Assembly: GCA_934871445.1 (NCBI GenBank)
Contig: CAKXBD010000012.1
Coordinates: 1 to 27,221 of the forward strand
DNA from: an uncultured bacterium
GTDB lineage: Bacteria; Bacillota; Clostridia; Christensenellales; Borkfalkiaceae
Length of the DNA stretch: 27,221 nucleotides
Direction: 5' to 3'
Under the pieces are notes generated by a model that ran no database searches, was not told the origin of the DNA, and saw nothing but the letters and a program-made list of their open reading frames with translations. Positions 1-7,606 of this stretch are shown here, piece after piece. Numbering within the stretch: the first letter of the stretch is position 1; each line of letters begins with the position of its first letter. Position numbers and translations under genes: made by a program.

Positions 1-1
1 C

Positions 2-385
2 TATTGTGAGGACGAAGCAGAGTCGGATACGGGAATGATAGAATATTCGCTCCTGACGATGCCCTGCGTGAGAATTATCCGCGTTACGGACGAATACGGA
101 AATTCCGTCCCATTCAAGCTGTTCCCCCAATATCTGAAAACACAGCCGGGGCGCGTAAACGTCTCCTATACCTATACCCCTCAGGAAAAAAACGCGGAAG
201 AGGAATCCGATTTCGTCCTATCCGTCTCTCCCAGATTGTTCGCTTACGGCATCGCCTCCGAATACTCCCTCGCGGTGGGACTGTTCGAGGAAGCGGCGGT
301 CTGGGATAAGAAATACAAGGACGCTCTGGCGGCGGCGTATCGCTCCAAACCGTCGAGAATTATACGTTCCAGAAGGTGGGCATGA
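2..385 (+). CDS. Phage neck/adaptor-like protein, 5' end missing
   Basis: The reading frame is open from base 2, so the gene begins upstream of the window; the first internal ATG is at 35. The visible part is a beta-rich segment followed by a helical C-terminus with the pattern YGIASEYSLAVGLFEEAAVW and a basic tail ending in SRRWA. A helix with a conserved Ala/Glu-rich face, a Trp and an Arg-rich end resembles the head-tail adaptor or tail accessory proteins of podovirus-like phages (P22 gp4 type); this is a remembered resemblance, not a search result. The stop codon overlaps the ATG of the next gene by four bases (ATGA), so the two are translationally coupled. An uncharacterised protein unrelated to phage remains possible. 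Confidence 0.5.
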   Translation, partial: YCEDEAESDTGMIEYSLLTMPCVRIIRVTDEYGNSVPFKLFPQYLKTQPGRVNVSYTYTPQEKNAEEESDFVLSVSPRLFAYGIASEYSLAVGLFEEAAVWDKKYKDALAAAYRSKPSRIIRSRRWA

Positions 386-1764
386 TGGGAAGATTTTATC
401 GGAAAACATTTCCTGCGGCAAAGGCGGACGAAAGAAAAATCCGATTCGACGGCTTTGCGCTCGGAACGGCAGACAAGGTGGGAATACTTTCTTTTTCCGA
501 AGTGCAAAATTGTCTGTTGCGGGACGGGAAAATGGAGACGGGGCTCGGATTTTCGCCATATTATACGGCGGAGGGGAAAATTCCGGCCGTGAATGATCCC
601 GAAGATCCGCCCGCGGTGTTTGCTTTACTGCCCTATACGGATGCGGGAGAACAAAAGACGGCTTTAATGTACGTTTCGGAAACGGGCGTTTCCTATATCT
701 GGAACGAAGAATACGGCACGTTCGATTTTACCTTGAAAACATTTGACGACGTCCCCGCTATCCTCCCCGTATACCGCGAAAACGGGGAGGCGGTACTCGC
801 TTTTTGCGGCAAAGACGGCGTATGGCTGTACGACAGGAAAACGGAGTTTTCGCAAGTATATGCCGAAAGCGCCGCAAACGCCGCCTGCGTATTTCACGAG
901 AGACTGTTTTTTATCGAAAAACCCTTTACGGTACGCTATTGCGCGCCCTTAGATTCAAACGACTGGGAAGAAAATGCGGACGACGCGGGATATATCGAGT
1001 TTCCGTCCGAGGAGGGGGAGCTCATAGGACTGAAAGTATTGAATGAGACCGTCTATCTCTTTCGGGAAAGGGGAATCATAAAACTCGATGCGAAAGGGGC
1101 GGCCAGAGATTTTTCGGCGGAGATTCTCCCTTACGGCGGAGAACGGATTTTCAGCGGTTCGATTGCCGCTTGCGGGGAAAAAATTTTTTTTCTCGCCGAA
1201 GGCGGCGTCTATGCTTTCGACGGAAGAAAAATTTCCCGCGTCGACGTTCCCGTATTTCCCGTCCGCAACGGGCAGGTATGCGAATGTGCCGCTTGGGACG
1301 GAAAATATTTTCTAAGATATGCCGACGAAAACGGGGACTTCAAAGTGCTGATTTTAGATTCCGAAACCGGGGAGGCCTATTTTTCCGTCCCGTCGATACG
1401 GGCGCTCTCGGATACAGAAAGCCTTCTTATATGCCTTTCCGAAAATAACATCTGCTTCGCCGACAAGGACGGGACTCTGCCGTCGGGCAATCTATATGCC
1501 GCTTGCAAAGAAAATACCGATTTCGGGGTTTCGGGACGAAAATTGTGGAAAAATTTGACTCTGGACGGCGAGGGCACTTGTCGCATAGAGGTCGAAAACG
1601 AATATGAAAAACGTTGCTTCGACGGGAAATTCAAGAACGGGAAACTTTCCGTCAAGCCGCTCTTGAAGGGAGAACGCTTTTCGTTGCGGCTCTATCCGCA
1701 AAAAGGAACCCGTTTCAGCGGCGCACAAATCGTTCTCGACGTCTTTGAATCGATGGGAGGATAA
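382..1764 (+). CDS. Beta-propeller-like phage stabilisation protein (putative)
   Basis: About 460 residues, rich in short beta strands, with no signal peptide or membrane segment. Repeated motifs such as VYLFRERGIIKL and IFFLAEGGVYAFDGRKISRV, together with a DSNDWEE segment, recall the propeller-type packaged-DNA stabilisation proteins of P22-like phages (gp10), where a 'something-D-W' site precedes a 'vyvF.e.gi' strand. I chose the ATG at 382: it overlaps the previous stop codon as ATGA and sits 5 nt after AGAAGG (371-376). ATG 385 is equally well spaced and GTG 376 is possible. The neighbour upstream looks like a neck protein, which supports a virion-structural role. The function is inferred and not certain. 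Confidence 0.5.
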   Translation: MMGRFYRKTFPAAKADERKIRFDGFALGTADKVGILSFSEVQNCLLRDGKMETGLGFSPYYTAEGKIPAVNDPEDPPAVFALLPYTDAGEQKTALMYVSETGVSYIWNEEYGTFDFTLKTFDDVPAILPVYRENGEAVLAFCGKDGVWLYDRKTEFSQVYAESAANAACVFHERLFFIEKPFTVRYCAPLDSNDWEENADDAGYIEFPSEEGELIGLKVLNETVYLFRERGIIKLDAKGAARDFSAEILPYGGERIFSGSIAACGEKIFFLAEGGVYAFDGRKISRVDVPVFPVRNGQVCECAAWDGKYFLRYADENGDFKVLILDSETGEAYFSVPSIRALSDTESLLICLSENNICFADKDGTLPSGNLYAACKENTDFGVSGRKLWKNLTLDGEGTCRIEVENEYEKRCFDGKFKNGKLSVKPLLKGERFSLRLYPQKGTRFSGAQIVLDVFESMGG

Positions 1765-1775
1765 AAAATACAATT

Positions 1776-2258
1776 ATGGAAATAGATATTATTTCGTTTA
1801 CGGACGAACAGTTCGCCGCACTTACGGAGGAACAACTGCTCGAAGTGGAAAACGTTCAGATGAAGAAAAATCGGTTGACCGAAGATCTGGAAGAAGAAAA
1901 ACGAAAAGAAAAATTTCGCCTTCTGAAAGCCGGAGTCTTTCGCTCCGGAATTTGGAAGGGAATCTGCAACTCATTGGACGCGAACTACGAACGGGAGTTA
2001 GAGTGGTTGAGGGACGGGCTCTTGTTTTATCTGCGCTTCGCTTCAAAACCGCCCGAAGAAACCTCCGCGCCCTATGAAGTCGATTATTCCCTGTCTTATG
2101 AAAAGAGATTGGAAATCGTAAGAGAATATTACAATTCTACCTATTTGAACCCCGAAGAAAAGTTTTCCGCTTTCAAACAGGATAAAGTCGCTTTGAATTA
2201 TCTGGGTGAGCTATATGCTCCTCTGTACGAACTGTATGCAGCGCAGGCCGGACAATAA
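1776..2258 (+). CDS. Hypothetical protein with charged coiled-coil N-terminus
   Basis: 160 residues that I do not recognise. Residues about 10-50 are highly charged and likely helical (LTEEQLLEVENVQ followed by a Lys/Glu run). The rest is rich in Tyr and Leu (YEVDYSLSYEKRL, YLGELYAPLYELY) and is also probably helical. No signal peptide or membrane segment is seen. The gene begins 11 nt after the propeller-like gene, with GGGAGG at 1755-1760, so it belongs to the same transcript and perhaps to the same phage-derived module. It is the last gene before the purine-rich spacer. A different frame from 1745 is open but has no coding character. Confidence 0.6.
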   Translation: MEIDIISFTDEQFAALTEEQLLEVENVQMKKNRLTEDLEEEKRKEKFRLLKAGVFRSGIWKGICNSLDANYERELEWLRDGLLFYLRFASKPPEETSAPYEVDYSLSYEKRLEIVREYYNSTYLNPEEKFSAFKQDKVALNYLGELYAPLYELYAAQAGQ

Positions 2259-2760
2259 GACAAAAGAAAACAAATAAACCTTGCGGAAACGGAAAAAAGT
2301 AAGGAGGCGGAGAAAAAACCGGCAGAGAATATAAGGAAGAACAGCAGGAAAAGGGCGGAAAAGTGGAAGATAGAGAAGAACACAAGGGGCAGGAAAGGGG
2401 CGGAGAGTGGAAGATAGAGAAGAACACAAGGGCAGGAAAAGGGTGGGAAGGTGGAAGATAGAGAAGAATAAGGGGCAGGAAAAGGGCGGGAGGGTGGAAG
2501 ATAGAGGAGAATAAAGGGCAGGAAAGGGCGGGAAGGTGGAAGATAGAGGAGAATAAAGGGGAGAAAAAGATCGAGAAAGAGAAATAGACGAGAGGAAAGG
2601 AGAGGAAAAGCAAGAAAGAGTATACGTGAGAGGAGACAGAAATAAAACGGAAGAAAAAGGGGGAAGAAACGAGAAAAAGAAAAATAGTAAAAAAACGCGA
2701 AGAAGAAAAGAAAGGGACGGAAAAAGTCGGAAAGGCTTAATTCCTGCTTTTTTCCGCGAA
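2259..2760 (+). other. Purine-rich non-coding spacer
   Basis: About 500 bases almost entirely of A and G on the + strand, without a credible gene. Opposite-strand open frames here translate to Ser/Phe/Pro/Leu low-complexity protein, which is simply the complement of the purine tract. It contains the 43-45-bp tandem repeat at 2344-2560 and the 14-mer AAAACAAATAAACC at 2267-2280, which recurs in the metY-metA spacer at 8665-8678. No clear terminator hairpin follows the upstream gene. Confidence 0.75.
2344..2560 (+). repeat. Tandem repeat, five copies of 43-45 bp
   Basis: Copies begin at about 2344, 2389, 2432, 2475 and 2518, each starting with GCAGGAAA, followed by a G-rich block (GGGCGG or variants) and then GTGGAAGATAGAG. 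The copies differ by a few substitutions and small indels (for example AGAAGAACACAAG in the first two and GAGAATAAAG in the last two). The drift is graded along the array, as expected for duplication by slippage. The unit is purine-only apart from single C and T positions. It has no open frame of protein character. Confidence 0.85.
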
Positions 2761-2765
2761 AATAC

Positions 2766-2794
2766 TTTACACGAAAGACTTTATGGTGTATAAT
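2766..2794 (+). promoter_or_regulatory. Sigma-A-type promoter for the membrane-protein pair
   Basis: TTTACA (2766-2771), a 17-nt spacer and a perfect TATAAT (2789-2794). The predicted start near 2801 leaves a leader of about 14 nt carrying AAAGGA just ahead of the ATG at 2815. Confidence 0.85.
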
Positions 2795-2814
2795 AGAAAA
2801 AAAGGAACGAGATT

Positions 2815-3639
2815 ATGAAATACACGATAGCCACTATAAAATATATTTTGAAAAATTTTCTATACATATTTCCCTTTGCACTCCTGCCGGCGCTGTTTTT
2901 GTCGTTTTCGCTCGATAAAACGGCTATTCATACCTTATTGACAAATTACTTTACCGGAAATCCCACCGCGATTTTTACGGATATTTTTCACGCGGTTTCT
3001 ATTTTTAATTTTCGCTCGGTAGGCGTTTTCTTCGCCGGACTTATCGGCGTCGTCCTCATGATCCTCTGTGCTTCTTTAATGACCGCGCTCATGGAAAAAC
3101 ATATGCGCATCGGAAAACGTACCTTTAACGGCGTTTTCTCAAAGCTCAACGATAACTTGATGTCTACCTGCGGTATCTGTCTTCTCTACGTGTTCATTTA
3201 TGAGATTTGGGCGCTCATTATGTCTTCCTTGCTCTTTCTCGTCTCTCTGATCGGCAGCAAGGCGGCAATCTATGTGCTCTCCGTCATCGTATTTCTCGGA
3301 ATGCACTTTATCCTTCTCTATATCGTCTCTATCTTCTATCTCTGGCTCCCGTGTCTGCAAATTACGGGTTTTAGAGCCTTTGAGGCACTCCGTTATTCCT
3401 ATCAGCTCGTGGCGCCCGTTAAACCGAGAATTATCTTCGGACAGTTATTCAGTATGCTCGTCGCAGAGGTGCTCCTCGGTCTCGCGGCCGTATTTATCCC
3501 CGGAAAAATCGCCGCAATCGTCATCGCTGCCATTCTCTATGCCTTTATGACGCTTATGTTCTGCGTTCGTATGCAGGTTATCTATTTCGACCGCGCTCAG
3601 CTCGAACGGGCGGACCTTAAAAATTATTACCATTTCTGA
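2815..3639 (+). CDS. Polytopic membrane protein, unknown function
   Basis: 274 residues with about six hydrophobic segments (roughly 10-32, 69-92, 117-145, 151-176, 207-229 and 231-251), so an integral inner-membrane protein. No enzyme motif was recognised. A segment WLP (177-179) followed 14 residues later by ALRYS (191-195) aligns without gaps to the same pattern in the next gene, and both proteins start with an aromatic/basic amphipathic stretch before the first membrane segment, so the two are probably diverged paralogues. A strong promoter lies directly upstream, and AAAGGA at 2801-2806 sets the start. The next gene follows after 50 nt on the same strand. The pair could form a heteromeric membrane complex, but that is inference. 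Confidence 0.8.
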   Translation: MKYTIATIKYILKNFLYIFPFALLPALFLSFSLDKTAIHTLLTNYFTGNPTAIFTDIFHAVSIFNFRSVGVFFAGLIGVVLMILCASLMTALMEKHMRIGKRTFNGVFSKLNDNLMSTCGICLLYVFIYEIWALIMSSLLFLVSLIGSKAAIYVLSVIVFLGMHFILLYIVSIFYLWLPCLQITGFRAFEALRYSYQLVAPVKPRIIFGQLFSMLVAEVLLGLAAVFIPGKIAAIVIAAILYAFMTLMFCVRMQVIYFDRAQLERADLKNYYHF

Positions 3640-3689
3640 TTCGGACGCCCGCCGGCCTTCAACAAAGAAATTCAAGGAGATGTTTATCC

Positions 3690-4883
3690 ATGCGTTTTCG
3701 CAACAGTACGAGACTCCTTACGGAGAATTTCAAAAACGTCTATAAAATTTTATTGTATACTCTGGCAGTTGCTGTGGTTGCTATCGCGCTCTCTTGCGCT
3801 TTGCTGCTCCCCAATCTTCTCGAAATTTTAGACAGCACGGAAATGACCGCTGTCCTTTCCGACCTCAAAGAATTCCTCGGTGCCATCGTCAGCGGCAACA
3901 GCGAATTTCTTCAAGGGTTTCAGGCTCAGTTTAATGAATCCGTCTCCGCGTTATGGCGGTTGTTGGATTCCAAAATGTCCCAGATCGTTTGGTCTATCGT
4001 CGGCTGTGCCGCCGTATATCTTTTGAAACGCTTCGCGGATACGTTATGTTATTTCTCTATCGGCAGCATTCTCAATGACAGAATGTCTACTTACGCGGAA
4101 ACGCCGTTTGCTTCCGCTTATATCCGCAATCTCGGAAAGGCCAGCGTTTACAGCGTCGTTTACGTTCCGATCGTCTTTTTGATAGACGTCTGTACCGTCG
4201 CGCTCTGCTGGTTCCTCTTCTTTTACCTTTTGTCGTTCGTCAACAATGTATTCATTTCACTGTTCCTGTCTATGACTTTTATCGTACTTTGTCAGGCTCT
4301 GAAATTGACGTTTACCTCTATGTGGCTGCCCTCCATGGCTGTGGATAACCGTTCTATCAAGGACGCTATACGGCTCAGCGACAAGACGGAACGCAAGCGG
4401 CGCAGAAAAATGTTCCCTACCTATATAGTAACTGTCTATATCGTCATCGTCGTCAATGTGGTCGGGGCACTTTGCACCTTCGGGAGCGCGCTGCTCATTA
4501 CTGTGCCCGCTTCTTATTTCCTTTTCATCTGTGAACAATTCGTCAGCTATTACACCGTAAAGGGTAAACCCTATTTCATCACCTATGAAAAGATTGCGAC
4601 GAATCGCGACCGAGGAGACAGCGAACGCTTCTTTGAGACCGTAGAAGACCCCGAAGATTTCGGGATTCTTCGCGCGGATGACGAGGACGGCGGAGCTGCA
4701 AACGTCTCGAAAGACGAAGCGGAAGATAGTAACGGCGGGACCGAGACGGACGTAGAAATGAACAGCTTAAAAAACGGGACGGAAGGAGAAAACGAAACGC
4801 TTGAAGATGGAACACGGGAAACCGATTCAAAAACAGAGGCGATCGGCGAGAACCATGATTCGAGGGGTGAGGAGAAAAGATAA
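3690..4883 (+). CDS. Polytopic membrane protein with acidic disordered tail
   Basis: 397 residues. Hydrophobic segments lie at about 17-45, 97-113, 151-180, 184-206, 243-266 and 267-285, separated by a polar loop (46-95) and a strongly basic loop (RKRRRK around 234-240). From about residue 300 to the end the sequence is hydrophilic, rich in Glu, Asp, Gly, Asn and Thr, and probably disordered; by the positive-inside rule it is likely cytoplasmic. WLP (212-214) with AIRLS (226-230) matches the WLP/ALRYS segment of the upstream gene at identical spacing. AAGGAG is at the expected distance before the ATG. No catalytic or transport motif was recognised. It is likely co-transcribed with the gene at 2815. 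Confidence 0.8.
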   Translation: MRFRNSTRLLTENFKNVYKILLYTLAVAVVAIALSCALLLPNLLEILDSTEMTAVLSDLKEFLGAIVSGNSEFLQGFQAQFNESVSALWRLLDSKMSQIVWSIVGCAAVYLLKRFADTLCYFSIGSILNDRMSTYAETPFASAYIRNLGKASVYSVVYVPIVFLIDVCTVALCWFLFFYLLSFVNNVFISLFLSMTFIVLCQALKLTFTSMWLPSMAVDNRSIKDAIRLSDKTERKRRRKMFPTYIVTVYIVIVVNVVGALCTFGSALLITVPASYFLFICEQFVSYYTVKGKPYFITYEKIATNRDRGDSERFFETVEDPEDFGILRADDEDGGAANVSKDEAEDSNGGTETDVEMNSLKNGTEGENETLEDGTRETDSKTEAIGENHDSRGEEKR

Positions 4884-5055
4884 GCGGGGAGTTCAAAGCA
4901 AAAATCGAGACCGCGGAAACAGAGCGGATAGAATTGACTTCGTCAAAAGAAGAATAGTCGGAAATTTCAAAGAATAAAATAGCAAGGTCGATTTATCGCG
5001 CAGACAAATGCGGATTCGAAATTTAAGCAAAATCGAAATCAAAGAGGAAAAGAAT

Positions 5056-6783
5056 ATGGATTATCGGAAAAATTATCAAACATGGCTGTCCGATCCCCGC
5101 CTTTCGGAGGAGGGGAGAGCGGAGCTCGAAGCGATCGCTTCCGACGAAAAGGCCAAAGAATACCGCTTCGGCGGAGAATTGGAATTCGGAACGGCGGGCA
5201 TGCGCGGCATTATCGGCTATGGCATGAATATGATGAACGTCTATACTGTCATGCGCGCGACCCAAGGGCTCGCGGAGTTTATCAAAGAGCTGGGCGCGGA
5301 AGCCGTGAAGCGGGGCGTCGTGATTTCCTACGACACGCGGAGAAAGTCGGATATATTCGCCAAAGCGGCGGCGGGAGTCTTAGCGAAAAACGGCATTAAA
5401 GCCTATCTTTTCGACGACGTGCATCCCGTACCCATGCTTTCCTTTGCCGTGCGTTACCTGCATACCGTCGCGGGAATTATGATCACCGCCAGCCACAATC
5501 CCAAAGAGTACAACGGATACAAGGTTTACGGCGCGGACGGCGCTCAAATGTCGCCCGAAGATACGGAAAAAGTAGTGGGATATATCGAAAAAATAAAGGA
5601 TTATCTGTCGGTCGATTGTGAGGAAAACAGCCCGTTGATCGTTCCTGTGCCTGAAAAACTAGACGAGGATTATATAGAAGAACTTTCTAGACTCCGTCTG
5701 TCGCCCGAAGCGGTCAAAAAGTGCGGGGCAAATCTCAAACTCGTATATACGCCCGTACACGGCAGCGGCTATGTCCCCGTGACGACCATTCTCAGAAAAT
5801 TGGGAATCAACGTCACCGTCGTCGAAGAACAGACGACCAAGGACAGCGAATTTTCGACCGTTAAGGTACCCAATCCCGAATTCAAAGAAACTCTTTCCAT
5901 GGGCATAGCCCTCGCCGATAAAATTCACGCCGACGTCGTATTCGGCACCGATCCCGATTCCGACAGGCTCGGCGTGGCCGTAAAGGACGACAAGGGAGAA
6001 TTTGTCGCGCTTTCGGGAAATCAGGTAGGAATACTGCTGCTCGATTACATTTTGACGCGGTTGCAAGAGGAAAACGCGATGCCCGTCAACGCCGCCGTAG
6101 TAAAATCTTTCGTCACTACGGGTATGGCTAAGGCGATCTGCGACGATTTCGGCGTCAAGCTGTTTGAAACGCCTGTGGGCTTTAAGTTCATCGGGGAAAA
6201 AATCAAACAGTGGGAGGCGGACGGAAAATATACCTTCGTTTTCGGATTCGAGGAATCCTGCGGGTATCTGCGCGGCACTCACGCGCGCGATAAGGATGCC
6301 GTGGTTGCGTCTATGCTCTGCGCGGAAATGGTCTGCTATTATACGTATATCGGAAAAACGCTGTATCGCAGACTGACGGAAATTTATGAAAAATACGGCT
6401 ATGTATTGGATAAAAATGTATCTATTCAATACTCCGGACTCAATGCCATGAAAGAGATGAACGCCGTGGTGGATGCTCTGAAAACCATGAAGGTCGAGGC
6501 CTTCGGGGGCATGAAGGTGGAAGCGTTCCGCGATTACAGCGCGGCAAAGAGAACGGTATATCCTTCCGGTGAATCGGAAACGATGGATATTCCCGTATGC
6601 AACTGCGTCTATTATGAGCTTGCCGGCGGCTCCTTCGTCTGCGTACGGCCCTCGGGAACTGAACCCAAACTCAAAATTTATTATTCCTTACGCGCTAAGG
6701 ATGAAAAGACCGCGAACGACGAACTTGAAAATCTGCAAAAGGAAGTAAATACACTTTTGGAAAAAGCAAAGGATAATAAATAG
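5056..6783 (+). CDS. Phospho-sugar mutase (phosphoglucomutase/phosphomannomutase family)
   Basis: 575 residues, the usual length for the Firmicute alpha-D-phosphohexomutase group that includes PgcA. It interconverts hexose 1- and 6-phosphates, linking glycolysis to cell-wall and glycan precursors in the cytoplasm. All family signatures are visible: the phosphoserine loop TASHNP with Ser146, the Mg-binding loop DPDSDRLG (Asp299, Asp301, Asp303), the sugar-binding loop FGFEES (396-401) and the phosphate-binding RPSGTEP (531-537). I start it at ATG 5056, because MDYRKNYQTWL is the typical N-terminus and AGAGGAAA precedes it; an in-frame ATG at 5008 would add an atypical 16-residue lead. A perfect hairpin terminator follows directly. 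The substrate preference (glucose or mannose) cannot be read from the sequence. Confidence 0.95.
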   Translation: MDYRKNYQTWLSDPRLSEEGRAELEAIASDEKAKEYRFGGELEFGTAGMRGIIGYGMNMMNVYTVMRATQGLAEFIKELGAEAVKRGVVISYDTRRKSDIFAKAAAGVLAKNGIKAYLFDDVHPVPMLSFAVRYLHTVAGIMITASHNPKEYNGYKVYGADGAQMSPEDTEKVVGYIEKIKDYLSVDCEENSPLIVPVPEKLDEDYIEELSRLRLSPEAVKKCGANLKLVYTPVHGSGYVPVTTILRKLGINVTVVEEQTTKDSEFSTVKVPNPEFKETLSMGIALADKIHADVVFGTDPDSDRLGVAVKDDKGEFVALSGNQVGILLLDYILTRLQEENAMPVNAAVVKSFVTTGMAKAICDDFGVKLFETPVGFKFIGEKIKQWEADGKYTFVFGFEESCGYLRGTHARDKDAVVASMLCAEMVCYYTYIGKTLYRRLTEIYEKYGYVLDKNVSIQYSGLNAMKEMNAVVDALKTMKVEAFGGMKVEAFRDYSAAKRTVYPSGESETMDIPVCNCVYYELAGGSFVCVRPSGTEPKLKIYYSLRAKDEKTANDELENLQKEVNTLLEKAKDNK

Positions 6784-6795
6784 TTTTTCTTAAAG

Positions 6796-6834
6796 GAAAG
6801 CCGTCCGCTCAAAAAGAGCGGACGGCTTTCTTTA
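6796..6834 (+). terminator. Intrinsic terminator after the phospho-sugar mutase
   Basis: A perfect 15-bp stem, GAAAGCCGTCCGCTC (6796-6810) and its complement (6816-6830), with an AAAAA loop and a short T-rich tail (TTTAT). It lies 12 nt after the stop codon. Confidence 0.93.
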
Positions 6835-6891
6835 TGCGCGAGGCACAAAAAAACGCGCGTCGCTATATACTGAAAGGGGAGGCAGGCGGGT

Positions 6892-7563
6892 ATGCGGATT
6901 TGTTTTGTGAGCAGAGGAACCCTCAATACCTTTTGGGACGACTATGGCGGCAGCGATGCGGACATTCTCTTTTTCGGGTTTCAGGGCTTGGGCGAGGTCA
7001 GTTATGAAAAGGAGCTGCGCGGCGAGACGGGATATTTCGAGGACGCCGCCATTTTATCCAAGGAAAATCATAACGTCGTCGTCTGCGGCTGTGTGACCGA
7101 TACGCGGGGCGTAAAGAGAAAATCCGCCGTGGTGGCGGAAAACGGCAGGCTGCTCGGCGTGTCCGATATGCTCAATGCAATAGACGGGGAGTTTAAGAGC
7201 GGCGCGGGGCTGAGAGTTTACGAAACAAAGATCGGGAGGTTGGGAATCGCCGTCGCGGAAGACCTTTATTTCCCCGAAATTTTACGCACGCTTTCCGTCT
7301 GCGGCAGCGACCTGATTCTCTGTCCGTTCGGAATTATTTCCGATTCCACAGAATCGGTGCTTCTTCGCGCCGGAGCGTTTTCCTATGGCGTCACCATGTG
7401 CCTCTGCGGGGCCGGTTACAGCCAGATAGCAGATATTTCGGGCGCTACCATGTTCGCTTCGCCAGACAGTCCCGTGGAATTTTCCTTCGATAAAAAACAG
7501 GAATACCACCTGATAGAGACGAGGCGGCGGGGATTTTACAAGGCGCCGAGAAGAGATTTTTAA
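6892..7563 (+). CDS. Nitrilase-fold protein lacking the catalytic triad
   Basis: 223 residues, short for a carbon-nitrogen hydrolase (usually 260-300). The fold signature is clear around residues 116-150: GRLGIAVAEDLYFPEILRTL and then GSDLILCP match the family pattern GrLGvlICyDlrFPE...GAdlil.P. At the three catalytic positions, however, the residues are wrong: Phe30 where the Glu of 'fPE' is expected, Met93 for the Lys, and Ala122 for the nucleophilic Cys. The protein therefore probably does not hydrolyse amides or nitriles by the known mechanism, and a binding or regulatory role is more likely. AGGGGAGG (6875-6882) lies 9 nt before the ATG. It is separated from the mutase by a strong terminator and converges on metA. 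Alignment by eye could misplace the Glu and Lys; the Cys replacement is firm. Confidence 0.75.
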   Translation: MRICFVSRGTLNTFWDDYGGSDADILFFGFQGLGEVSYEKELRGETGYFEDAAILSKENHNVVVCGCVTDTRGVKRKSAVVAENGRLLGVSDMLNAIDGEFKSGAGLRVYETKIGRLGIAVAEDLYFPEILRTLSVCGSDLILCPFGIISDSTESVLLRAGAFSYGVTMCLCGAGYSQIADISGATMFASPDSPVEFSFDKKQEYHLIETRRRGFYKAPRRDF

Positions 7564-7606
7564 GGGAAAAAACTGCCCCGCCGGAAAAGAAAAATGGAAT
7601 AAATAC

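Noticed and set aside
2173..2613. Open frame on the minus strand with Ser/Phe/Pro/Leu-rich translation, 146 codons
   Set aside because: It is the complement of the purine tandem repeat, overlaps the end of a real gene and has no domain or ribosome binding site.
4934..4980. TTGACT (4934) and TAAAAT (4975) before the phospho-sugar mutase gene
   Set aside because: The spacing of 35 nt is far too long for one promoter, and neither box has a proper partner.
5659..6429. 256-codon minus-strand frame inside the phospho-sugar mutase gene
   Set aside because: Antisense shadow of a well-supported gene with all family motifs.
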